A DNA stretch of 64,000 nucleotides from Zonotrichia leucophrys gambelii (GCF_028769735.1 NC_088170.1:48021585-48085584), one strand, 5' to 3'. Positions 22,941-36,674 are shown, counted from the first letter of the stretch. Program-made: numbers and translations. Notes: generated from the sequence alone by a model not told the origin.

Positions 22941-24714
22941 AGAACAAAATAGAATGTGTGAAAGATGCCTGTTGAGCTCTCTGTCAGCAGTGGGAATTCA
23001 GAGGCTGAACCATATCCTTTTGTGCTTCTGGGACTGTGGGACTTCTGGAAGTAGGACTGTGCTTCACTTCCCTGAACTACCTTTGTGTCTTGAGACTAGC
23101 AGCTGTCATTTAAAATGCAGCATTCAGGTTTACATTTAAGCAGCACCTCTAAATCAAGATTTTTTTTTTTTCAAGCTTCATTCAGAAATAACTACAACCA
23201 TCATTGAAATTTAAAAGGATGGTTTGTATTTCCCACAAGAACTGTACTCTCTTTGAAAAAATAGCTTATGCATTCACTCTGTTGGTGTCTAGAGGCTATT
23301 TTATCCAAAGGCTGGATTCTGCCTGTTTGGAGAACAATATGGTAGTTCTGTTATTTCCAGCATAATGGTCTGGTATGTAGGAGTACAGAGGTGACCCAAG
23401 GCTGTATTTGCTCATGACCACAACATGTGCTGCAGTAGGAACATCCCGGGTAGTGGGAACTCTGATCCTGCAGATGGGTGAAGGTGGCAGAGGTGGCTGA
23501 GGGTCAGTGGTGACCTGAGCAGGTTCTGTGTGGGGCAGCTTGTCTTGCTGTGTACGGCTCCCCATGTTCTGCTGGGCCAAGTCCATTCCAAGCCCTGACT
23601 GCCCATAGGCTGCTCAGGAGGGCGAGTGCCAGAAGGTGGCTTTGAGGGGCACGTGGCTGCACTTGGGGAGCACATGGCAGCTGAAGGCCAGGTAGCAATG
23701 CATGCAGCTGAAGGGGATCATAAACAGCTCTGTAGAGCTTCTAAAGGCATGCTTTAGTGAAATTGTGATGGTGAGATACAAAAAAATACATTTTGTTGCT
23801 GCAGAAGCAATAAAATGATGCCGCAGTGTTGTCAGAAATCTGGATCTGACTGATTGTGAAAGAAAATTAAAACAGGCGAGGTTTTAGTATTCACCCTGAG
23901 CTAAAATGCTGCATCTTAAGAGGATTAAAAGTTTTTATTCATTGCCAACAGCATATTAATTCATCTGTCAATTGGAAGAAAAAAAACATGAATGTGATTA
24001 AGATAATATTTTCTGTGAGGTCAATGATGCCTTAAATCAAGGAAATTCAGAAACTGTCAGTTGTTTCATAACAAAGGTAAATAACCAATTTAAACAGTTG
24101 TCTGATTATTTTCAAGAAACAATAAAAAGTACAGTAATTAAAAAAAAATATATAAACCATTATTTAGTTCTGAAGTATTATCTCTCCCATTTACCATGCA
24201 ATACGCCAAAGTACATTATGGAAAAGTCCTTGGTTTGGAAAACCAAAGGTTCTTATGATCCTTGTTTATCTTCAGAAACTTCAGAACTCCCTGACACAGT
24301 CTGTTTCATTGGGCTTGATGACATGGAAATATTTAGTCATACCATCACTGCATGAGTTTTTTTCCTTAGACTGTAGTTGAAATGGTTACTTCTACACTAT
24401 TAGGTCTGCAAAAGTGTCCTGTTACTATTGCAATTTCTTTTTTTCAAGATGCTAAAAGAGGAAAGCAATGACACTTCCTATGGCTTACAGCTAGTATTTA
24501 TTAACGTATTAAAATATGTTTATTATGCACTCTTAAAAATAGTTCAGTCTAAGCATTATTTCAGTCTTAATTTGGCAAAAGTTGAGAATTGTTGGCTAAA
24601 GTTTTCACTATGGAATGTTCCTCACAGAGATGTATATTTTTCCTTCAGTAGCTCTGCATTAGGAAAAGGCACAATGTTGTGCTTTTAGATCAAGGCTTCC
24701 TGCTCCTTTTTTAT

Positions 24715-24800
24715 ATCTAATATATGATAATATATACAGTACATATTATCTATATTTTATTATTATTGTTTTTGTTGTTACTGTTATTATATAAACTTTC
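24715..24800. repeat. AT-rich low-complexity tract
   Basis: The tract is nearly all A and T, with overlapping TATAT, TTATTATTATTG and TTGTTGTTAC runs. Confidence 0.75.
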
Positions 24801-25235
24801 TGACTTCATTATATGTTCTTTTGCCTCAAATGCAGTGATGGACAGAAGACTTTTCTGACGTGAATAGTCTGAGACAAATTATAGAAGCCTAAAAAATACT
24901 CAGCTCTTAAGGCTGAGTTTCAGTTTGAGGTTAATTCCAAAGACATGCAGAAAACTTGATATTCAGATTTGAGGAAAGAGGAAGACAAAAAGAATCCAGT
25001 TATATATCCATCTGCTTTAAGTACCATTATTGAAATAAATTATGCACATTCTTGTATCCTTGTTTTCATCCAAGGACACAACAATGTGCATAATTTAGGA
25101 TCTCTGTGCACAATAAAGGATCTCTGGTTGAGACAGAAGAATATTTTGACAGAGAGATTGAAAGAAATGGTGAATTCTGGGCCAGGAGGGGCTGCAGTCT
25201 TTGAGGTGGACTTGGATACACAGATTGGATTCCCA

Positions 25236-25445
25236 GTGGGGTCCAGTGGTGGAACAAGAGGCAACAGGCAGATGCCAAACAGAAGTTTTGTCCGAACATA
25301 AGAAAGCATTTCTTTGCTCTGAGGATGTTCAGAGCCCAGAGCAGGTTGCCCAGAGAGGCTGTGCTGTCTTCATTCTTGGAGACATTCCTAACCCAGGTGG
25401 ATGTGACCATGCATAACCCACCCCGCTGGTCCTGATGGGACAGGG
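25236..25445 (+). mobile_element. CR1 LINE fragment, diverged
   Basis: 'tggaacaagaggcaacaggc', 'acataagaaagcatttcttt' and 'agagcaggttgcccagagag' match, in order, the 3' part of avian CR1 on the + strand. After the 'cagagaggctgtg' point the match fades and the canonical end is missing. This looks like an older or different subfamily than the copies at 15.6 and 46.9 kb. Confidence 0.8.
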
Positions 25446-28400
25446 ACTTGGGCAACTTTGCAGTCTGTGCTCCTGGAGGGCAATTTCAGAGAGGCTCAAC
25501 ACAGGATGTGGAGCAGGGCCGACAAGAGGGGGGATTTTACTGTGGGCTTGAGGAGGGAATTGGCTGCGTGTCGGGAAAGGCTGGGTGCTCTCCAGTGGGA
25601 GGGATGGATGCTGATGCTTCAGAGCTCTGGATTAGGAGGCATGGGGCAAGTGAGGGGCAGGTCTAGGTAGAGGGCTGGGATCTGAGCTTGTCTGTGGCCA
25701 GGTGTAGGCACACAGTTTGTGGTAGTTGGGAGTGGGGCTGCTGCCCAGCCTCATCCCCAGTGGGCACAGCTGTGAGCAGCAGGTGAGCAGCACTGACAGC
25801 CATGAGCCATGGAGTGCCCAGGGGCACTGACCAACCACCAAAGGGAACAGGGGCCACACAGGGCCAATGCATGAACATGAGGGTTCATGGGCTAAAGAAC
25901 AAGAAGGGCAGATGCTTGCAGCTTTCTGAAGTAATAGGGTATTACTTTGTATGGGCAGACACCTGAAGCTTTCTGATGTGGTTTGGTGTTACTCTGTATG
26001 GGTTGAAGCTCTGCGTGTCATGGCAGTCTGTCTCCACTGTGGTGTATGCTGTGATAGCCAGTAGGTAGAACAAGTAGCCACCTTGCTATACCTATTTAAT
26101 CCAATTTGGATTTTAGCTTGAATAAAGTTCTATGATTGTGCTTTGTTTGTACCATCCTCAGAAGGTCGCTTCACCATGGCTTTTTCAAGGGGGCTGTTCA
26201 CACTATCTGTTACCTGGCCCTGCTTGATCTGGTTTTGCTTTTTGTTTACTGCTGAAAACAAAAAACAGTCTTTGTCTGTTATAAATTAGTGAGGTCCTCT
26301 GCCTTAAACTTTAATAGCAATAAAAACCAAGAAAAATTAAAAAGATTTTAGAGAACAGAATGCTTTAACTGCAGTTTTCTGGCCAAAAATTACCTCTTTA
26401 GAAAGATCATGCCCTGGAGACATCTGGCTCTGTAACAGTACACGTAATTCTAGGGCACTTTGCAGCAGAGCTGAACTGTGACTGGCTATTGCAGTAAGGT
26501 GTTCCAGTCCCTTTCTGGCTTCCACGATGAACATGCTGCATTGTGTCTGCCCACTGTCTGAGCCAGGGTGGGCCCTTGCCAAAAAACAAGGATGTTTCAG
26601 CAAGGAGGTTTTTAAAATATTTATTGTTATGTCACAAGAATATAAAAGTTTTTAGCATTTCTTTGAGTGATGGTTATCTAACTAACTGCGTTTAAGTTGA
26701 TGTTAGCTCAAGATAGTAAACAACAATGAAGAGTCTGCAAAGGATTAGTTTCCTGGTGAAATACAAATTCACATATGTGCTGCTTTCAGTTCCATCTTTA
26801 GTGCAGGGATAAAGTAGAACTGAGTGAACAGTTCTTTCTCATAGACTATATTGTATAAAAGTAATTGCTCTGATAAGCACTTATTTCATACAAAAAACCC
26901 CAGTGTCCCAGAAGAGTCTTAATTCTCTCTGCACAGACATAAGGAAGATAGTTGGAATAAGGGACATGACAAACAAATGATTAAAACACAGTATTAGAAA
27001 AGGCCACTGAGGTCTTTTCCCTGGGACCTGACTCTGCATGCCAGGAGAGTCTGTATGTGTCTGGCTGGACACTTGATTATACACAGCCTTTCTTTATTCA
27101 AGTAACTAACCCTTTGCTTTTCCCTATCTGTAGTGCATTGTATCAATTTCAAGCAAATGCATCGCTAGCAACAAAAGTAATTAGGCCTGTAAGTCTTGTT
27201 TGTGCCAGTTTATAAAGAGATGTGAAGGCGGAGGTCAGAGAAGGCGCCATGCTGGACTGCATTTATCCAGTGTACAGTTTCCAGTGATGTTTGGTGTGAA
27301 GTAAATACACAATATTCTGTATTTTATTTTGGACTACATTTTCTCGAGAGTTTTTGTTTAGAAAGATTTTCACAAGATGTGTATCTCCTGCTGTTTGACT
27401 GAAGTTTAAAGGACCCACAAGCCTCTGCCCTTGTGGTGCCCACAGGGGCAGCCTTAACCCACTGAATACAGGAGGCAAGTCAGTCCTTGTGCTTGAGGCT
27501 GTGCTTTGGCCAATCACCAAACCATCTTCTGTGAAGGATAAGTGGTATCAAACAGTACTTGCTATAGTGTAAACAGAGCCAGAAGCTCAAGTGGATAAAT
27601 AACACTGACAGCAAACAGCACTAAGCAGAGCTGGTGGCCATCTAAACGATGATGGGTTTCAGGAGGCATCAAGGGCTGATGTTTGGAAGCAATCTCCTTC
27701 CCCTGCAGGCTGAGCTGAGCCACATGCTCCTGCTTTGCTGCAAGGTGACGCTCTTCATCCTTGTCTGATAACTGATTAGGTGGTATGAAGTGAACAAATC
27801 AGGTATGTAGGAAGGGCCACAGACACTTCTACTTGAAAGGACTGTGTGTCCATGCTTAAATTTGTTAGGAGGTAGCATGTCTCAGATGGCAGGGAAGACT
27901 TACTCTGGTGAAGTGATGCCTGCTGATTTTATCAACTTCTTGTATCTGCAAACTGTGCTCAGCATGACCTTCCTGCCTGGACTGATGAAGTTGATAAACT
28001 CAGTGTGCCACCTGGTACTGAATGCAAGCCCTTGAATCTGCCTTGGCATTGAAGGAAGGGAAGTGTCACAGTGCTTTGAAGTATCAGGAGATCTCTGATG
28101 TTGTGAGGATCTCTTCAGCTGCAGGGGGCAAAAGGGTGTCTCTCTCAGCTGAACAGCTGCTCTTTAGATGACCTGATCATTCTGGGACCTGTTCAGGGGG
28201 AACACCCATAGAACAGTCCACAGTTAAAAGCAGGTTTGGAGTGCAGGGAATCTACATTTTCTTCCATGAATTATGGGGCCCCTGACATTAGCATAGCCAT
28301 CTCTTTTTCCAGTGGTTCCCCTAAAACTCCCAGATGCACAGGAGGCACTTCTGTGTAAATGTCTGTACCTGAGCTGCTCAAACCTTATGCTGTGTGTGCT

Positions 28401-29714
28401 CTCTCTGTAGCCAGTGGCACTGCTGAAGTTGGCAACTGCTCAACTGAGAACAAAAATAATTTAGAAAGTCAGTGCTCTCTAATGGTGCTGACCAGGAATT
28501 TCTTGGGATGGATGTTGTGGAGACTGGAACTGTAACCTCCATGTCTCCTCTATCCTGTTATGCTGTGAAATGCAGCAGCTCTGAGGGTTCCACCACTCCA
28601 GGGGAGAGGCCATGAAGGGTGATACCAGCACCCTAGCAGTGTGCTCTTCTCAGAGGGAGGCCCTCTATTAGTACCAGAGTTCTGAGACACTTGAATATTA
28701 TAATGTCTGATCACATAGTTGTCATTAAATTGACAGTGCCACTTACCATCTGGCCTGTCTTGAGTCATGATTCCCGGTGGTGTTCATTCACTGGCCATCT
28801 CCAGGCAGAACGAGTAAGCTGTGGTTGCTGATGCCTCGTTGTGCTTTGTGAGAGGAACGCTGTGAACCAGTTAGTGCTGTGAGCTCCTGGTAGATGTCTG
28901 CTCTGTGTCCTGAGATGAGTTTCCACATGGAGTTAGACTCGGGAGTCTGTGGATTTTTGCCTGGTGCCAGGTAAGGAGGCTGCTGGTACATTTCATTGTA
29001 ATGAGCAGGGCAGATGCCACTGCCCTTTTCAATCTCCACTGTTTTCCTCTAATTGTCTACACGAGGTTTCTATTACCACGACTAAAAGCCTAACGTTTTT
29101 TGCAGTGCCTTGTTCAGGAGAGCTTTTCCCAGGTGTCTATCAAGTTTAAGAACCTTCTTCTCCTAAAAGCCAGCGATGCAGTGCTTAAGTGCATTGCTGG
29201 GGCTTCCTCTGCACCATACATTTGTTCCTCAGGCTAGCACTTATCCACATAAGCCTTTTTTATAACTTGCAGAATGTCCCTTTTCCAGGAGGGGTTTTAT
29301 TCTTCTGGTGTTGTGTGCTCAGCAGATGAGGGTGCTGTGCCCAGGCTTTGTGGCTGGATCCTGATGGATGGATGGATGTCAGTGCTACTGCAACCTAACA
29401 TGGATCCCCAGTGCAGGATCAGGAGGGCCTCCTGCTTTGGTTGTTTCTCTGACTCATAGAAGCATTCCTTGGTCAAGAAAAACTATGATAATCAAGCTAT
29501 ACAAGCACTTATCAGCTGTGTGGTTAGTTTTTTATATTCTGAGAAAAGAAGTTTAGATCTCCAGTCTGGGGCTGGTGCTGATGGGAAGTAGAGTGGAACC
29601 CCTGGAGTCAGGAGCTGGGACACCACCAAAATGCTGCATCTTGGGAAAACTGAAATCCTGAAATGTGCAGTGTAACTAGTCAAACTGCTTCCAGGGGACT
29701 CAGTTTCCCCACTG
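25446..29714. other. Unique non-coding DNA
   Basis: No gene was recognised. The GC-richer part at 25.45-25.87 kb gives several short frames on both strands, the pattern of composition rather than coding. A (GATG)4 run lies at 29362-29378. Confidence 0.5.
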
Positions 29715-30400
29715 ACTCTGTAATTTTGTTCTATTTGTGGCTGCAGTATCAGTTCATTCGCAGTAATGCACAGGAGTATCCATATGGGAAAATAGAAATA
29801 AAACTCAGAGTTGATTTTTTTCCCCATGGCTATATTATGGGTTCCTTTATGTCTGCTCGGGAGTATGTTTGGCACAGCAGTCGCCCATCCAGCAGGGATG
29901 TGATTACCTGGTCTTGTGGGTATTCTCTTGTAGGCTTAGAAGTCCTTCATTTTTCCTGTATTTATGATGAAATCATGGCTATTTGTAATGTCAGATTGAA
30001 TGCTCATCCTGCGTTTACTCAGGCTGAGAAGTAATCTGAATTTGATCTTCCTCTCTCAACAATCAAACTTTCTGCTAATCATGAAGATTTGGCATTAGAT
30101 CAGACATTTTTAATGCAGATTTTAATGCAATGTTGGCAATACTTGCTACTCTCTCTCTCATTTTTATACATAAAAATTGGATATTTGTGTTTATGTGGGG
30201 CACACATGTTCCCTCTGATTCCATTTTCCAAGTGATTTATTATGCATTGGCCTTAATCCTAATTTTTGATCCCTCAGAGTCACATAAAAATCATGACAGT
30301 TTGTTTATAATCCTTTGTTTTAATTTGTTATCCACCTCTGTTCGCTCTGACATTAGAAACTTTCATATCTACCTCATGTGCAGGCCTGTGGTATAGATCC
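29715..30400. promoter_or_regulatory. Candidate conserved non-coding element
   Basis: This 0.7 kb block is AT-rich but complex, with no simple repeat and several homeodomain-type TAAT cores (e.g. GCTAATCATG, TTAATGCAGATTTTAATGC), as in deeply conserved developmental enhancers. A + strand frame of 123 codons (29663-30034) overlaps it but has no recognisable domain. The call is a pattern judgement; conservation has not been measured. Confidence 0.3.
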
Positions 30401-30424
30401 TTGGAAATGAACTGAAATTAGGAT

Positions 30425-30506
30425 ACAAAAAAGAAAAAAAGGCAAAAAACCTCCAACAACAACAACAACAAGAAACCCCCACAAACAAAAAAAACCCATC
30501 AAAAAT
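30425..30506. repeat. A-rich tract with (AAC)n
   Basis: Runs of A are broken by about five AAC units (30455-30471) and short C runs. It is typical simple or low-complexity sequence. Confidence 0.85.
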
Positions 30507-30926
30507 ATTTCCCTCAGTGTAGAAAAGAAACACCTTGATTGTCTTCTTCCAATATTTTATTATTTTAGAAAGCTATTGCTTGTTATTCAAATTAATTTAA
30601 CAAATAACACTGAAGATTTATTTGCTTCCTTTTTTTCCAAGTTCTCTTTGGTTCATGCTAAAAAGTAGTGTGTTCTGCTGGAACTTTTTTCAGATACAGT
30701 TGTGGCCCCATTTCATCATACAGTTGCATGCATTTGGAACAAAAAACTTCTCTCGGGATTTAACAAGACATTACACATCCTCTGATGAACCATGGGTTTG
30801 ATATTATTGAAAAAATATCATATTTCATTTGAGTTTGATATGTCATTTGCACACTAGGAGTAGATTGTCACACTGTGTTGGTAACTGTCTTAGATATTTG
30901 TGGGTAAACAGTTCTTTGTTTAAAAG

Positions 30927-30964
30927 GAAACCAACCAAACTGAAAACCAAACCAAACCAAAAAA
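30927..30964. repeat. (AAACC)n low-order repeat
   Basis: Imperfect AACCA/AAACC units end in an A run. Confidence 0.8.
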
Positions 30965-33900
30965 TAGGTGAATCACCATTCTACACTTTTGACAATATTA
31001 TACAAAAGGTGAGCTGTACTCTGCCACTTACAAAATTACTTTTGCCTTTCTTACCAGTCTCACACTGAATGATCCAATGGAACTTGTAGAAATTTGACGA
31101 TTCATTCGGTATCCTCTGCTGTAGGGAGTGGGAACACCATTGTGTTTTGTTACTGCCTGATACCAGGTGCCAGGTGTGCAAAGACATCTAGCCAGACACC
31201 TGCCCATGATCCACAATTTCAGTTGTACTCTAGAAGTAGGTGCTTAAGCTGGGCTAATATATTTTCTTTTTTTTTCTTTCTTATATGCATGTATATATAC
31301 ATGAATATTCTTATATTCTTTACATACAGTTTTCTGTGTATAATACTCTACCATTTCATAACTGCTAGGACTTCATAAATTAAGTCCATTAGATGTGCCT
31401 CAGATGGCTGGGTGGCTTGGGAGAGACAAAACACAAAAAACTGCTTCTTTTAATGGCTGAGCATCTGCTGGGAGCTGCCTCTTCCTCCCCCTGGTGACTG
31501 GCTTGCAGTAATCATGTGCAGAGCTGTGGTGAAGCGAAGATCTTCACTAAAAGAGATGTTGAAAGGCATTACAGTAAGGTAATAATTGATTATTACAGGT
31601 CATTGTATCTCTTTTTTGAAAAGAAATCTGTCTTTTGAACTTCATCTCTCAGGTAAGGACCAATGCTGACGCAAAATATTTTTTTGGTGGCAAAAAGTAC
31701 TTCAGTCTGTCTTGTTATTTGTGTGAGTATGCATGTATATGTTTACTCAAAAAGCTTAATTTTTTTAGACATTAATTGCCTAAAAATTATGAAGAAAAAT
31801 AATTTTTACATAAACAGGGTTGTATAAATGCAATATGGACTGCACAGAAATATTTTAAAAATCAGCACAAGAACAAATAATAATAAAAACAGGAAAACGT
31901 CCCTACAGTCTGTGAATCAGTCTGGTATAAAATCCTTTGTGTTGAACAGGACAAAGATCTAAACTTCTTTTCTGCCAGCAGTCTCCTTCCTTTCTGTGCC
32001 AACATAACAAGGGAACAGTATGTTGTACAGAGAGAATGCGGGTGGAAAACATCAAACAAAATGTGATAAGACCAGGCCATGAGGAGAACAGTGAGCACTT
32101 CAGGCAGCTCAGATGTTCAGAGATATTTTCCCCTGTTTGGCTAGCCAGTCCCTTTGTTTCCCTGTCTCAGCTGTGTGCTGTGGTCCTGTGTCAGCCTTCC
32201 TTACCTCCTGAGCTGCTCCTGGTTGTCCAGCACAGCTGTGTGGAATCTTGCTGGCATTGGCACAAACACAGCACTTGAGACATTTCATGCCAGTGGAACT
32301 TACCTTCCTTGGCCTGACTTGGCCCTGAATGCTCTGTACTCCAGCCTGGCAGACCCCCCTGGACTGTGCCCTGCTGCCAGCTTTCCTGCTGGGAAGGGCT
32401 TGTCAGGCTGTCCTCATCCCAGCTCTCTCTCTCATGGTCCCTCTCCCTGTTGCCACAGCTCCAAAGTTGCCATTTTTGGGACACTGGCTTCATTTAGTGA
32501 TGGAGGTATTGGAAGCGCCTCTGCACTGGGGACTCGATGGTGGAGCATCAGTGCAGGGTGTTCCTTTTGATCACCTGGGGGTCATTTGTAGCTTAAATAC
32601 AGGCCCCTGTGAGATAAGGAGCTGAAGTTGTTGCACTACACTGGATTACATTGATGTAATCATGTTGTCGACCTTTTCACCAAAGATGCTTATTAAAGAT
32701 AATTAGGGTCAGCAAAGTTGAGCAGACCATAAAGCCAAAGAACTGCAGTTCTGTAATATGTGCTGCAGTTTGATTTCATTTTTTGGGGAGCATAAAAAAC
32801 CACCTTGCAGTATTTTGTGAGTGCCACGTTAATGAATAATCAGTGTGGCTGCTGCTGCCAGAACTGACGATACCTACAGAGGCTGGAGACTGTCACAGTG
32901 TGTGGGTTGCTGGGGGTCTCACTGCATTTATAGGAGGGGGTAACTAACATTACTACAAGCAAAATAAATTCCTTTTGGAGGTTGCTGAATGTTGTGGAAT
33001 CATTGCAGAGTCACTCAGAGGTTTCCAATAACACATTAAATGGATTAAGTTTTTCATTGTCTTAAATCAGTTTTCAGGCATTAAAACACAGAACAGGGGA
33101 CTTGGTAAGGAAAGGCAAGTTTAACTAATATAATAAAAATTCTTACCCACTTTGAGGCTTATTGAGAGTATCCTGTATTTCCCCTCTAGAGACTTGAAGG
33201 TGTAGGACCTGTTCCCTTGCTCTGGGAAGGATGCAGGTGAGAATTCCCTTGTGGAGGTGATCTGCTCAGGGCAGTAGGACAGGAGAACCTCACAGGTGGG
33301 ATGGACTTATTTCCTACTTCCACAGTTTCTCCTGTGAAAAAGGTTAAATGGAAAATGAAATATTTTTCTGGTGACAAGAGAATAAAGATTTATGCTTTAA
33401 TGAATCAGCATAAGGCACATGTACAAAGCTGCCTCTGTTGGTAGCTCAGATTTCCTGCTTGCACTATTTTTATAGAAGGAAATTACTCGAAAGCAGAAAT
33501 TTACATCTGTATAAAAATTTTAAAATTTCATTATCCAGCTTCATTATTAAAACTCAAACTGTGCTTTAGGGGTTAGACACATGTGTCCTTACAAAACAAA
33601 GTAAAATATGGGTATTATTTTTCTGCAGTGATAAAGTAAGGAATAAAGATATCTGCTTCAGGAATGACAGTAATTAAGAAGCACATTCCTTTCTCTGGAA
33701 AATGTCAATATACAGGAGACAGCTTTGCATAGCATATATTACTGATATAAATATTTCATGCTAGTTTGTGGTGGAATGTATGAAAGAACACTGTAAATTA
33801 ATCTAATACTTGAACAATGTCTTCCACACATTGTAAGCAAATCCCAGCAATGCTGGCTGCAGATTTCCTTTGACATTTTATGTACTACATTATCTTTGCT

Positions 33901-36535
33901 GCTGCATAAGAGAGAAAAACCATTTGTTGACTCTTTGCAGTATAAACCAATATCAATATTCAGCATTGGAAACAAATCTGTAATTCTGCTAGCAAACTGA
34001 AAGGTTATGGTCTTAAAAGAGCAGTAGGTCAGAAACAGTTTTTAACACTTCCTTAAAGTCATTTGACAAAATGTTTCAGGTAAATATGAAAGAATTTCAG
34101 AGAAAATCCTTCAGTAGCCTGTAGTAGGTCACCTTTCCCACCAGCAACGTACTGAGCTGTCAAGGCTAAGACTAATGAAATAGATTACTATGAAATCCTT
34201 CCAGAGATACTGCATGGGTTGTTTGGGCTTTTCAACTACCTATATGCGTCAGTGTAATGAGAACTTGGCAGAGGGCCTGGGCTCTGTGACAACTTCAAGG
34301 ATGTCGCTGGAAGAGCCCTGAGGTTTTGTCTTCCTTGGAAACAATGCTGTGGGAAGGTCAGATCTGCTCATCAGAGCAGAATTTATTCTTCAACCATTGC
34401 ATGAGTGCACTTGGGGTTTTGTTCCAGAGACCTATGTTTAAAGCTTGGAGGCTTACAGATACATAAGAGACCCGTTTCTTATGTGAACTTGCTTCAGTTG
34501 CTTGAAAGTCCAGTTGCTGGAAAATCCTGCCAGAACTTAATCTGTTTGATGCACTGAAGCTTCTTATCAACCTGTTTTGACTGAAGGAGGTGTTAACTGC
34601 TCCAAATAGTTAAAATAACTAATTCAGTTCTGGGAGCAGCAAAACTACAGTCCTTGTAAGAGAATTTATGCCACTGTCATGGTCAAAGCCAATTTGGACA
34701 TGGCTTCTTGGTGCTGTGCATCCATGCATGTGATTTCAAATAATCATGACAATTGAACAGCTAGGCTATTAATTCAGGTGCTTAAGTACACATTTGAGGA
34801 CATCTGGTTAATTTAGGACATCTGTGGGTTGATTTGAGTCACTATGATTATGAGCACTGATGTCCTGTCTGCAGATGGAGACTAAAATCTGCCTGTTAGA
34901 AAGTGTTGTAAGATGTCTCACCACAGGATATGGCCTCTCTCCTGACTTTCTTTCAGCAATGAAATGCAGGCAAATGTTGCCATGAGCTTGGTGGCCCTGA
35001 TTATTCTTATGGTATGCACAGAACACAAAGTGACTGTTCAGTGTGTAGAATGGAAAGCGAGTAAACAGCAGAAGAGCATTTTGTGCCAACAGATGGAGAG
35101 TAGCTTGGTGTGCCTTGTAGGTGCCCCCCACTGCTGTGGGGAAGCACAAGGTCATGCTCTGTACAGCCTCTGGTGCTCTTTGCTGTCTCACAGCACGGGG
35201 CTGTTGAGGGTCCATGAGGATGTCTGTGGGCATACACGCTCTGTGAGCTTGGGACCACGTTCCCCAGGAGCAGAGGGACTGGCCTGGCAGTGAGCTGCTG
35301 TGGCTCTGAACCCCATGTGCTGCTTTCCAGTCTGTCCTTCAGGCTGCAGTGGTCCCAGCCAACACCTCCCTGGTTCCCTAATGATTCCAGCACGCTGAGC
35401 TCCTCAGGTGGCAGGTGCTGCCAGCCCCCAGTAGTTCTTGTTGGTGTGGCCTGCTGCTCATGGTGGCTTTGGGTGTTCTGCAAACAGCACAAACCCCCCT
35501 GGCATGCAGAGCAGCTGGCGGGTTTGGGAATGGCTAACCCACAAAAACTGAGAAATGGGAGGAGGAGCAGTTGCTTGCCTCTAAGTGCTTCCCTTAATGG
35601 ACCTGCATCTGTGTCCTTTCTCCTCATCCACCAGCAGTACTTTCCAGTGTCTGACATCTTGGGAACTGCATGTCCGTGTTCAGCGAGACTTTGCAGAAAC
35701 GTTCTTGGTTTTGCCCCCTCTGGACAGCCATTCTATGGATGGCCCTCAATGTCTGGTATCTTTCAGCCATCAGCTTCCTGCTTGGCTGCTCTCACCAGCA
35801 CAGGACATGCAACTCCTTTTGTCTGTGAGAGGATAGAAGGAGCAAGCTTAGGGCTTTGTTTGAACATTTTTCAATTACTAAATGTCAGGAAAAAAGTAAG
35901 CTTAGTACACAAAAAATGCACTAGCAGATGCACACTAGATCTAGTTGGTTTTGAAGAATAAAGAAAAATTAAGGACAGTATTTCTTTGGTTGTTAGGATG
36001 CCTTTTTATCATTGAATTCAGTGTGTTTTGGGGTTTTTATTTTTATTTAGATGTGTGACTCATTTATTGTGGTTAGAGCATTGTTACAGTGTATTCTGAC
36101 AATAAATTTAAGTAAAAGAGACAGTTCGGTAACACTTTGATGAGAAAAATAGGTCTGGAGTGTAGACTGGACCAGGAGTTTAGTATTTCTTTGAGGGAAA
36201 AATAATAAAGAGAATCTGTGATAGAAATTTGGGGTCATTCTTTACTGAAAATGCTATAAGTGGTATTTACTAGGATATTTGTCCCTGAAATTGATTCTGT
36301 TTGCACAGAGACGCTTTGCATCTTGTGCAGCTGAAAAAAGCAGCCTGAATTCAAGGCAGCTATTTTCCTGCTAGCATTGCCATCCCGGGCGGGAGCTTTA
36401 GCATCACAGAGGGAAATAGATGTCTGGCTCTTTGTCCTCTGCTCCCTGTGACAAAGGCGCTGCCATCCGAGCGGCGGTGCGGTGTCCAAGCCCCCGCGAG
36501 CCCTGGGTGAGCAGCAGTCAGTCTTTGCGGTGTCC

Positions 36536-36543
36536 TGACGTCA
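36536..36543. promoter_or_regulatory. Full-consensus CRE (TGACGTCA)
   Basis: The palindromic 8-bp CREB/ATF site is intact and lies in the middle of the CpG island, about 130 bp before the TATA-like motif. In known promoters, this position and this full (not half) site favour cAMP- or activity-responsive transcription. Occupancy here is inferred. Confidence 0.7.
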
Positions 36544-36668
36544 TCCCGTGTGTGCACAGCTCCGCTATTGTCTCGGGCGAGCGGGGCTGCGAGTGCGGTG
36601 TGTGCGGGCTCACAGCCTCCTGCCCGCCGCTAGCGCAGAGAGGACAGCGGCCTGCCCTAGCACGCGGA

Positions 36669-36674
36669 TTTAAA
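36669..36674 (+). promoter_or_regulatory. Possible TATA-like box
   Basis: A TTTAAA core sits in 'gcggatttaaacacagcc', the only AT-rich hexamer in the GC-rich part of the island. If used, it would place a start about 30 bp downstream, near 36.70 kb, giving a leader of about 230 nt. CpG-island promoters often do not need a TATA box. Confidence 0.3.

Larger units (their letters stand above)
17789..25235. other. Unique non-coding DNA with minor simple repeats
   Basis: No exon was recognised. It contains a 9-bp hairpin (GCTGCATCC / GGATGCAGC) at 20434-20457, T-rich stretches at 21.1-21.4 kb, a (CAAA)n run at 22.92 kb and an AT-rich simple-repeat zone at 24.7-24.8 kb. Frames of up to about 96 codons near 23.3-23.7 kb on the minus strand show no recognisable protein. 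Confidence 0.5.
30401..36383. other. Non-coding DNA upstream of the CpG island
   Basis: No exon was recognised. It contains an A-rich (AAC)n tract and an (AAACC)n tract near 30.4-31.0 kb. At 35.0-35.96 kb, GC-rich DNA holds long overlapping open frames on both strands (216 and 223 codons). Both lack recognisable domains and neither fits a splice structure. They are noted but not called. Confidence 0.5.

Noticed and set aside
32154..32570. 138-codon plus-strand frame
   Set aside because: A minus-strand frame of 100 codons overlaps the same DNA. There is no recognised domain, so chance openness in a GC-richer patch is likelier.
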